Source: Spirogloea muscicola (taxonomy: Eukaryota > Streptophyta > Zygnematophyceae > Spirogloeales > Spirogloeaceae). From it: a DNA stretch of 23,481 nucleotides. Positions 8,446 to 16,322 of the stretch are shown one piece after another. The position numbers were made by a program, and so were the translations under genes. How positions within the stretch are numbered: position 1 is the stretch's first letter; each line of letters opens with the position of its first letter. The notes below the pieces were generated by a model. That model was not told the DNA's origin, made no database searches, and saw only the letters and a list, made by a program, of their open reading frames with translations. The DNA is taken from NCBI GenBank assembly GCA_009602725.1, contig WELB01000087.1, positions 249,059-272,539 on the forward strand, written 5' to 3'.

Positions 8446-11400
8446 TCATATTCGGGCATTCCCATTAGCCAGATGACCGTTGCTATAGCTACCTCCTCGG
8501 GCTTGCTTCTTGGCAAGGCCCCACAATCGAATGGTGTGATCATCACTCGCAGAAGCAAACATGTGAGGATTGGCAGGATTCCAGCTGACAGCATTGACAG
8601 TTCCAGAATGACCAGCAAGCACCTCCAATAGCTCCTCAGTCTCTCGGTGCCAAATGTATATCTGCGACAAGACGATAGATTCTCAACAATGAGACAGCCA
8701 CAGGCTTTCACTACCATGCACTGTCACAGAGGAGGCAAATGTATGCTTGCTAACTGCACTGTGCTAAGAGTTCGGCATTTCCACAATATGGCGTATAGGT
8801 CGTGGCAAATCCAAATAACCGAGAGTAAGGAGATCGATGAGAATCATCTGTATGACCCAAGATCCATGCCCCACATACAAGGCCCACACAAGAACGAGAG
8901 ATAAACCTGAGAGTCCTCGCTGCCGCTGACAATGAATGCCTGGTTGCTACCCCCAAAGCACGACCGAATAACAAATCGGCCTTGCTTCTGTCCCCTGTAT
9001 TTGCAAGTAGGCAAGTCTGGATGCTTTTTCCGACCCAAGTCCCACAAGTGTATCTCTTGGCTAGACAAATTGACCAGGATGTATCGCCCATCGCTTGACA
9101 TACACAGAGATGTGATTGACTGCAAAATCATTTCAAGGGGAAGAGATTAAGCATGCTAGAATGACGTCAGCGCAACAGCCACAGCGTATTAGCTGATCAC
9201 ATCCAGAGGCTCCATGAGATGAGAACTTAAGCAAGCTTCACCTTCTCCTCTTCAATTGTCCTGTCAGTCTTGTCCTCAAAATTGTGGATGCGGATCTCCT
9301 TCTCGCTGCATATGCTGACCATGTGTTTTCCATCCTCACTTATTGCCAGGTCGTTGATTCTTGGCATTCGTGGGCCCCTCCAGCTCTCGATCTCATTGCC
9401 AGCAGTGTCCCACATGAACATGCACTGCACATGTTGCAACCACCTCGTTTGATGCGTGGGTGTTCATCGTCAGCCCTTGTACACAGCAAAATTTCACCAC
9501 AACGTGGTCTGTGGAGCTGAGGAGACCAGATCTAGCTCGTACCCTGTCCAGTCCTCCTGAGACAAAGCGGCCCCCATCTGGACACCACGCACAGGCTGTG
9601 ACTGCTTGTGTGTGCTTCTCATATGTATGTTTGCAAGTGCCAGTTGCCGTGTCCCAGAGCTTGACCAACTCATCATTGCCGCAGGTCAAGAGAAGGCTGT
9701 CATCAGGGCTCCAAGCAACAAATGACAGGGGCTTGGTATGGCCTTGCAATCGATGTTGCACAAGGACAACATCCTCACACTCAATCTGCCACACATAGCA
9801 GCAGTGGCAGGAAGCAGATGAACCTTCTAGCGTGTCAAAAGTAATGGTCAAGGTTCCTCCCTAGTGACTGCAACTCTGCTGAATACTCCTCCTTGTACAT
9901 TGAGAGGCTTGGAGAGAAACCTGACCCTTTGGCTTTGCCGTGCAATGTGAGCTTGTAGCACCAGAGCAAAGACATGCTTCCAACATCATGTGAAAATGCA
10001 TGGGACAGGCCCCTACTTACCTCCCATATGATCACTGACTGATCTTTCGAAGCAGATGCCAGGCGCTTGCCATCATGGGAAAATTGGAGATACCACACTT
10101 CATCTGTATGAGCATCCAGAACCTGTTCAATTTCAACAGGACACTTCAGATCAGCTAGAGGCTAGGTCATGATCATAACAATTTGCAGCCATATAGCATC
10201 TCTCAAGCAAGCACCAGCAACTGCATCTTCTGGAAAAACTTACAAGAGAAGCTCGGGAAGGTATCTCATCTCTTCCGCACTTATGATCGGCAAACAATGA
10301 AAAGGCCTCTTCGAAGGTATTGTGCAGCTCACAATGCTCTCGTTGAGCTTGCAGTGCCTGCTCCACAAGCCTTTCCAGGCGCCTTTCAGGTATCAAAACT
10401 GAAGGTGGTATGAGTGCCTGAAGATCCACTAGAAGCCGAAACCGACTCTTCACAGCTGAGCCAGTCCAGTGAACCGTTTTCATTAGGTCCTCTGGTGTAG
10501 TGCACATCACACAGGTGGCCAGCTGCAGCAAGCACTCCATCAGCAGCGAATATGAGCAGTGAGCTTCAGCTTAAGATTCCTTGTGAGAGTTTCTTTCCTC
10601 TCCTCAAGCAGACCAAAAACATGAAAATTTCATGCCTTCATGACATGAGCCTGACTGAAGGTGACATGGGTGTGGCACAATTTCTTGATGGGCATACTGA
10701 GTGATCCAAACATAAGCTAAAGAAAGTAGAGATTACAACAAATCTGCAATGAGACTCTCGTTTTAGAGTCTGAGGTGCAATCCATGTCAAGTGCACTCTG
10801 AGCAGAAACAAATGCTTGTCGGCATTCCCTTGAAGACTAGCGCCCAAGAGGAGAGAAGTGCATGAGGGCCAACCAGATGCAATTGGTTGGTATTGATGCC
10901 AAGCGGTGCGAGACTACCCCGTAGCACTCGCAACGCCTGCAGAGTGGAACCATCCTCCAAGTGTTCTAAGAATCGCTGCTGTAGTATCAAAAATTTTGCT
11001 TGCTTGTGATCTTCCTCCTCCAAGCCCATCTGTGCAAGTAGTTGCACACAGCTGTCCCATCTTTCACCACCAAAGAAAGTCGTACAGTGGGTCAGCACAC
11101 GAGAAGTAAGAGCTGGTTTTGAATGCACCAGTCTAAGACCAGGACAGACCAAAGGCTTGGGAAATTACAATCAAGTCAAGCATTGCTCACCTTCCTTCAA
11201 GAATGCCATTACGAAATGCAGTCACAGCTTTTGATTGTAAAGGAATGCCAGACTCTTCTTCCAACTTAGTAGCAGCATCATGATAACCAAGCGAGGACAG
11301 CGCTTGTGTGAGCAAGCGTACAAACTCCTGTGTTCGTATTTGGCCTTTGGAGCCAATTCTTTCCCTGGACAAGGATCGAGCCGTTATATCCATTATGTAT

Positions 11401-12321
11401 GAGCGCTTGTGTCATATTCACGCATACTGACCAAAGCAGCACAACCAGCTACTTCTCAGCCACATACTTTCCAGGTATTTTCATCGGCATATCTGAGTGA
11501 CGTTTCGCCGCCGAAGCAACTGGACATGAACTGCTAGGTCCAACTCACACTGCACAATGGATACACCAAGGTCTGTGGCAAGATGGAAGGAGCTACGAAG
11601 ACTGACTTTTCAAGTGAAGCAGCGGAAGAGCTACTAGCTTTCCCTGCCATGGTGCTGTCAGCAGCGCCAAACGACAACTTGGCAATTGTACTTGGCACAG
11701 TGTGTGCACCCAGTTGCGACCCTGCTCCGCACCAGTTGGTCAGGGAGTCTTCGATTGTCTCTCGACTGTCAATTTCATGCAAGAAACCTTTGTCAGCCTG
11801 GAGCTTCAAGTCACGTCCCACGCAATGCTGGCGAAATCCGTTGTAGTCATCGTAAGCATTGCTCAGATCATGCACAGAGGCTTGAGCCTGTGGGCGCCAC
11901 TCCATACTCCATGGACACAAGAGCAACCTACGAATCTCTAAGTCATGTCAAGTATCTCCTGCTCAAGAAACGAGAATGACTGACGGGATGGCCAACTGGA
12001 CAATGAGTACAACGGAAAGCTGAGGCTGACAGTCACAGGTAGAACAAGAAAAGTTGTGTGTAGGCATCTGTGATAGCGCAGCTATCCAGCTCCCTAAGAG
12101 CGAGGAGTGCATAACCTAGTAGGAGGCAATCAGCTGGTTGTACGTCCACCAGGTCCCCGAATTGTCGGGGGTCTGCCAGAAGCCCGGCCTAGGCTGTGTA
12201 CACCAGGCCTAGAGCCGGTGAACAGTGGCAAGTCAAGTGAGTCCGACCCCTTGGCGCACCTAGAGTCGTACACCTTGGTGCGCTTGTGCGGTGGCTGGCC
12301 GTCGGCACTCTGGCCTCCCAT
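8446..12321 (-). CDS. WDR26: WDR26/GID7-like LisH-CTLH-WD40 protein of the GID/CTLH ubiquitin ligase
   Basis: Homologue of WDR26 (yeast Gid7), a subunit of the CTLH/GID E3 ubiquitin ligase. Minus-strand exons: 12321-12274, 11887-11549 (tentative), 11405-11191, 11060-10874, 10522-10244, 10161-10021, 9785-9543, 9424-9242, 9119-8907, 8661-8446 (TGA). The start MGGQSADGQPPHKRTK resembles plant WDR26 N-termini. Seen: LisH helix pair in RTQEFVRLLTQALSSLGYHD and KLEEESG; CTLH region around WDSCVQLLAQMGLEEED; linker LIPPSVLIPERRLERLVEQA; then WD repeats including HTDEVWYLQFSHDGKRLASA, SPDDSLLLTCGNDELVKLWD, GRYILVNLSSQEIHLWDL, FVIRSCFGGSNQAFIVSGSE, and HSGTVNAVSWNPANPHMFAS. The tail GGSYSNGHLANGNARI matches the plant C-terminal style. 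All splice phases from exon 3 onward agree. The product is about 687 residues with the tentative exon, close to the animal length and longer than plant forms. Exon 1 could instead end at 12260. Confidence 0.93.
11549..11887 (-). other. Tentative second exon of the WDR26-like gene
   Basis: A 113-codon stop-free stretch between a CACAG acceptor and an AGT|GTGAGT donor, both in phase 0 with the neighbouring exons. It is Ser/Ala/Thr-rich (for example MAGKASSSSAASLEKS). Plant WDR26 proteins also have a Ser-rich segment between the KR-rich start and the LisH domain, so the content fits, but no residues are conserved enough to prove it. Confidence 0.45.
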
Positions 12322-12491
12322 GAACGGGCATATGGCGGGCGCGATGGTCCGCGGGCGCCGGGCTGCTCGGCTGCGCCGGCGGCAGAGCCAGGGCTGACGT
12401 CCTCCCAGTCACCGGCCTCCTGCAGCGGGCGCCGTGGCGAGGCGCCGGGCAGCCGTGGCGGCTGTGCAGCCGCGGCGCTGGGGGCGCCGAG
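12250..12491. promoter_or_regulatory. GC-rich island at the WDR26-like start, running into the assembly gap
   Basis: GC- and CpG-rich block spanning the WDR26-like start codon (12321) and its upstream side, cut off by the N run at 12492. It is the likely promoter/leader by position. High GC probably caused the gap. Confidence 0.45.
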
Positions 12492-12751
12492 NNNNNNNNN
12501 NNNNNNNNNNNNNNNNNNNNNNNNNNNNNNNNNNNNNNNNNNNNNNNNNNNNNNNNNNNNNNNNNNNNNNNNNNNNNNNNNNNNNNNNNNNNNNNNNNNN
12601 NNNNNNNNNNNNNNNNNNNNNNNNNNNNNNNNNNNNNNNNNNNNNNNNNNNNNNNNNNNNNNNNNNNNNNNNNNNNNNNNNNNNNNNNNNNNNNNNNNNN
12701 NNNNNNNNNNNNNNNNNNNNNNNNNNNNNNNNNNNNNNNNNNNNNNNNNNN
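12492..12751. other. Assembly gap (260 N)
   Basis: Unbroken N run. Sequence on the left is very GC-rich and on the right about 48% GC. The true gap length is unknown, and features in it cannot be judged. Confidence 0.99.
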
Positions 12752-13430
12752 TGGAACTACAGATTAAAATTCGACTGTTCTTGACTTGTCCATGGTGCTG
12801 TGATGTCTGGCATGGTTCCTTAGCAGATGGATTTTCATGACAGTCTGGTCAAAGTAGCCAATATTCTCGTTTGGCTTGTGTGTACACCAAACAAGCAAGT
12901 CGGCATTTCTCTTCTTCTAGACCTATCGACGCCATCTCGCACCGACGCCCTCGCGCGTGACACAGCCCAGAATGAGAGACACCGCGTCGAGCACACTTTG
13001 AATCTAAATCTGAACACACCAGGGGGCTCATCAAACTGTGAATGTTCCTGTGCACTCTATCAGCAGCTGAACAGCGCCTGGACAGCAGTCGGATGGACAC
13101 GACATCTTTCCACCAAGGACGCACAGGCTGTGCTTGGATAGAAAATTAAGTGAGGCTCTCCAGAGAAGGCATGATGAATGAACGTGCGAGAGCGCTGTTC
13201 GGTCAAGGGGGGGCTTTTCGGCACCCTTATTGCAACTAGGGCAATCTCGTGGGACGGTCATAGGCGGCCACCTTGGAGAAGCCGCAAAAGCCAACGAGGA
13301 AATTGCCTCTTTTGAAGCGCCGATGTGCAACACCGTATATCTTGGCACTAGCTTTTGCCTGAACAATGTATTGGCTTGCATTGGCCACTGTTTCAATACA
13401 TGCACACCGCGCGCCTACTCTCTCAAATGG
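12752..13430. other. Intergenic sequence, no gene recognised
   Basis: Several frames are open for 60 to 125 codons on both strands, but none shows a known family, consistent splice sites or a composition unlike its shadows. Treated as non-coding between the WDR26-like promoter and the first repeat. Confidence 0.4.
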
Positions 13431-13632
13431 GCTTTGCACCAGAAAGCTGGGCGAGCTCGAGTTGGTGCCAGAAGGGCTTCGTATCTGCCATTAGTATCCA
13501 GGCATCGACTAGCGACCTTTATGTTTGACCCGTGGTTACTGAGCGGGTCAATCTGCCGTAGGTTATGTAGGTCTCCAGATGTGCTTGCCTTTGTACTTGG
13601 CCATTTGGCCTTCGTTTATCTCAAACAAACAA
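13431..13632 (+). repeat. Retroelement 3'-end/SINE-like repeat, copy 1 (full)
   Basis: About 200 bp shared with 15227-15427, starting at GCTTTGCACCAGAAAGCTGGG and ending after TGGCCATTTGGCCTTCGTTT in an A-rich tail (CAAACAAACAAAA). Inside is a hairpin: TTGACCCG (13525-13532), an 11-nt loop, CGGGTCAA (13544-13551). The same stem is kept in copy 2. A stem-loop near the 3' end plus an A-rich tail fits the 3' UTR of a non-LTR retrotransposon or a SINE that borrows it. No tRNA-like promoter boxes were recognised. Confidence 0.7.
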
Positions 13633-13702
13633 AATTTCCTCCAAGTGGGCTGTCAGTTCCAAGTGGAGAAGCAGCTGAGAATATGTAAAACATTTGCACA
13701 TG

Positions 13703-13730
13703 CAAACATGTGACTATGGTCACATGTTTG
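13703..13730. repeat. Perfect 12-bp inverted repeat (hairpin)
   Basis: CAAACATGTGAC, a TATG loop, GTCACATGTTTG. The right arm takes part in a second, overlapping hairpin (TGGTCAC-ATGTTT-GTGACCA, 13717-13736), so two alternative folds are possible. It lies about 70 nt past retroelement copy 1 and may belong to another inserted element. Confidence 0.7.
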
Positions 13731-13739
13731 TGACCAAAG

Positions 13740-14500
13740 TGAACGCAACATCCTGCGGCTAAAGGCAGAGTATAACCACCCATGTACGCAGCGGCGGCAA
13801 ATGTTGGCATAGCTTCGTGAGAAATTTTGAATTGTACATTGGCTAATGCACATCTGTACCAGATTTTTAGGCTATGCTTGAAGTTCACAACAAGTCTTCT
13901 GCGTGCAATCTCCAGCAAGCTTCTCAGCTTGCAGCTATGGAAACAAGGCAGTCTACAAGGCCACAACACCACAAGCTACGGCTTACCTCAAGGAGCTTAT
14001 CGTAAAGCTTACCTCAAGCGATAGTTGCACTCCTGCAATTCAAAAAGTACTTTCATCCTTCGAACGTCATATACCATAGATCTGGCATGTCACCTTCAGT
14101 CCTTGACGGCAGTCACACACTACTATAGCTGCTTACTTGGTCATGACATTGTTGACGGTTGATGAAACAAAGCAACCCCTCAAGTGTAACTTTCAAGAGC
14201 TAAATTAGGGTATGCGTGCAAGACTTACGGCACACTGATGCTACACCCGAGACCTTATAAGCAAGGATACCTTTTACTTGATCTTAACGTCCAAGGAGCC
14301 ACAAGTATCTGATAGCCATGCCTCCAGCCCTTGCGCTTGTCCGCACTAACAGCATACGTAACTTCGCCTAACACTCGACAAGAGAGTGGCTCCTCATCAT
14401 CGCGGCCACTGTGGCAAGCTGCCTTTGGCACTGCACAAGTAGGATGTGATCTCTCAAATCTCGGCACACGCTGCTTGTCACAGATATGTTTGAGGGTGCC
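13740..14500. other. Intergenic sequence, no gene recognised
   Basis: No conserved protein segment found on either strand. It contains a direct repeat of AGCTTACCTCAAG-like sequence near 13980-14020. A minus-strand frame at 14255-14554 stays open for 99 codons, but its first part is repeat family 2 and the rest is unrecognised. Confidence 0.4.
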
Positions 14501-14501
14501 A

Positions 14502-14542
14502 CGAGAAGAGAAGAGACGCTTCCAGGAGAGGGCGGTGGCTAT
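14502..14542 (-). repeat. Short interspersed repeat, family 2 (copy D, partial)
   Basis: On the minus strand it reads ATAGCCACCGCCCTCTCCTG then GAAGCGTCTCTTCTC, matching the second half of the family core in the other copies (CATCGCCCTCTACTGGAAGAG in copy C). The GGCTGGCC half is missing. Confidence 0.45.
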
Positions 14543-14627
14543 TCTGACTTGCACTTACTGACTAGAGGTTACTGAGAGCCTCCTTGCTTCCGTCTTTGCG
14601 ATTAGTATCTTGCTTTTTGCGCCATCC

Positions 14628-14677
14628 GGCCCCTTCAGATCTTGTCCATTCCTTTGGGCTGGCCTCTCACAACCACC
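14628..14677 (+). repeat. Short interspersed repeat, family 2 (copy B, partial)
   Basis: Reads GGCCCCTTCAGATCTTGTCC then CTTTGGGCTGGCCTCTCACA on the plus strand, the first half of the family. It stops where copy C begins in the opposite orientation, making an inverted repeat (14657-14672 against 14701-14716, 15 of 16 bases) with a 28-nt spacer. Confidence 0.55.
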
Positions 14678-14699
14678 AGTCAAGCTGGCAGCGCTGTGA

Positions 14700-14835
14700 C
14701 TTGTGAGAGGCCAGCTCAGAAAAAAGAGTAAGAAAGTTAGAAGGGGCCAGCGAGAGAGAAAGACTCTTCCAGTAGAGGGCGATGCCTGTGATCGGCCAGC
14801 TGAGTAAAGACTGAACAAGATTCGGAGGGGTTAAA
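14700..14835 (-). repeat. Short interspersed repeat, family 2 (copy C)
   Basis: On the minus strand: CTTGTTCAGTCTTTACTCAG, CTGGCCGATCACAGGCATCG, CCCTCTACTGGAAGAG, a CT-rich run, GGCCCCTTCTAACTTTC, and a second TGGCCTCTCACAA. The core therefore occurs twice, suggesting a partial tandem. Confidence 0.55.
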
Positions 14836-15226
14836 AAAGCGTCAAGCACACAGCAACCTAAGTGCACACTTGACATTGTGGGCGTGCAACCTGGTGAAGG
14901 ACCACGGGCCTTGGTCGATGTTGTTGTTACGGAGGCCTGTAAAGGTCCAGCATCGACGCACTTCGCTGGCCACGCAGTGGGCAGTGCAGAACAAGGAAAG
15001 CTGCAGCACTACTCCGGATCACCCCCAATGCGATCAGCTCCTGCCAGCGGCAGTTGACATCTTTGGCTGTTTAGGTCCTCGTTTCCACCCTCTCCTTCAG
15101 AATATTGCCAATCTAGGCTACACGCAACATGCAGGTGTGTTCCCGGCTGAGATGGGCTTGCCAGCTGCATATCTGTCGTTCTTGCGACACCGAGTTTCGG
15201 CCTGTTTGCAGCGTGCTCAGGCTAAT

Positions 15227-15427
15227 GCTTTGCACCAGAAAGCTGGGCGCGCTGTAGTTGGTGGCGGAAGGGCTTCGTATCTGCGATCTAGTATCCAGGT
15301 GTTAGTTAGCGACCTTTATATTCTGACCCGTGGTTATGAGCGGGTCAATCTGCTGTACTTTATGTAGGTCTTGAGATGTGCTTGCCTCTGTACTTGGCCA
15401 TTTGGCCTTCGTTTTATTAAAATACAG
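15227..15427 (+). repeat. Retroelement 3'-end/SINE-like repeat, copy 2 (full)
   Basis: Same blocks and order as copy 1: GCTTTGCACCAGAAAGCTGGG, GAAGGGCTTCGTATCTGC, TAGTATCCAGG, the hairpin TGACCCG (15324-15330) and CGGGTCA (15341-15347), GAGATGTGCTTGCCT, GTACTTGGCCATTTGGCC, then an A/T-rich end (TTTTATTAAAATACAGG). The copies are diverged at scattered sites, so the insertions are not recent. Sequences outside the shared 200 bp differ. Confidence 0.7.
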
Positions 15428-15484
15428 GAATACTTTTCGGTTTTTACGTTGAAATTGGCCTCTAGATGCTCAACGTTCGCCCTG

Positions 15485-15889
15485 TTAAGCATCCGCAGGT
15501 CGACAGGTTGAGGGGAAGAATGCGGCTGCTATGTTCAAGGAGCGGCTGTGACAGCCAGCCAGGTACATACATGGTGTTTGTAACCATATTAGCCGAGCCA
15601 CAGGCTCGACAGCGTTGGTGGGGGCTTGTTACGAGGCGCAAGGAGGCCATGGTCATAAGCGGCTGCACAATAGCGTGTGCTTTGACACAAGGGCCTTTGT
15701 TCTTTCTTTGTCGCGGGTAACACAGGCACTTCCAGACACAAGTGCCTCTTAAAACGCGCAGCGTGCTCACCCGGAGGCCAAGGCAGGGCCTGTCTCCAAC
15801 AATCGGAGGTCTAACTCGAGGAGTGCCGTTGCGTCTGCCGCACCCACGGCGATGGTTGACTGCAGCACGGGCGGCCGTGATTCAGCCAT
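15485..15889 (-). CDS. Possible small two-exon protein or 3' end of a frameshifted gene
   Basis: Minus-strand model: ATG at 15889, exon 15889-15771 ending in a good GG|GTGAGC donor, acceptor CACAG, exon 15545-15485 (TAA). The phases agree and give 59 residues, with stretches such as STIAVGAADATALLELDLRL and ending STCRPADA. Upstream on the same strand, 16172-15890 also reads like protein in two other frames (SALSLLAGARGKLLWLAST; ESMLLLMLSAKPATVVLTSS), but no splice sites connect them. This may be the end of a longer gene broken by indels, a decayed gene, or chance in GC-rich sequence. No family is recognised. Confidence 0.25.
15724..15751. repeat. Small inverted repeat in a putative intron
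   Basis: AGGCACTT and AAGTGCCT are separated by 8 nt (CCAGACAC), an 8-bp stem. It lies just past the GTGAGC donor of the uncertain minus-strand model. Function unknown. Confidence 0.5.
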
Positions 15890-16322
15890 CCAGATGTAGC
15901 TCGCTGCTCGTCAAGACCACAGTCGCAGGCTTTGCACTAAGCATGAGAAGGAGCATGGACTCCTGGGAGATGCGACAACCGAGTCGCGAAGCAGGTGGTG
16001 CAGGACCAGGTTGCCCGTCTGTACCTGCCGTCTGCACAATCGAGCAGAAGCCCAAGGACGAGAGGCTCGTTGGTGCTTGCCAGCCAAAGCAGCTTGCCCC
16101 TTGCTCCAGCCAACAGTGACAGAGCGCTGCCTGTGTAGGGATGGAAGACCGGTGCTCCTCGACCTCTTAGTGTCTTGCATATTATGCATTGAATTTGTAG
16201 ATGCTTCTTTGCTTCAACATACTTTGAGCAACTCCTATGTGCAGGCATATCAGGCACTACTTGCCTAACTGATTGCTAGCTTTACGAGCAGTCTCTTACC
16301 TCGACTCCTAGCTGCCCTCAGG

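Noticed and set aside
12286-12840. 184-codon plus-strand open frame
   Set aside because: Most of it is translated from the N gap, and the rest opposes the WDR26-like first exon.
14255-14554. 99-codon minus-strand open frame
   Set aside because: Its start is repeat family 2 and the remainder has no recognisable family or consistent splice sites.
13431-15427. LTR retrotransposon with the two 200-bp copies as LTRs
   Set aside because: The copies do not begin TG and end CA, no gag, protease or reverse-transcriptase motifs lie between them, and 5'-truncated copies occur elsewhere. Kept only as an alternative.
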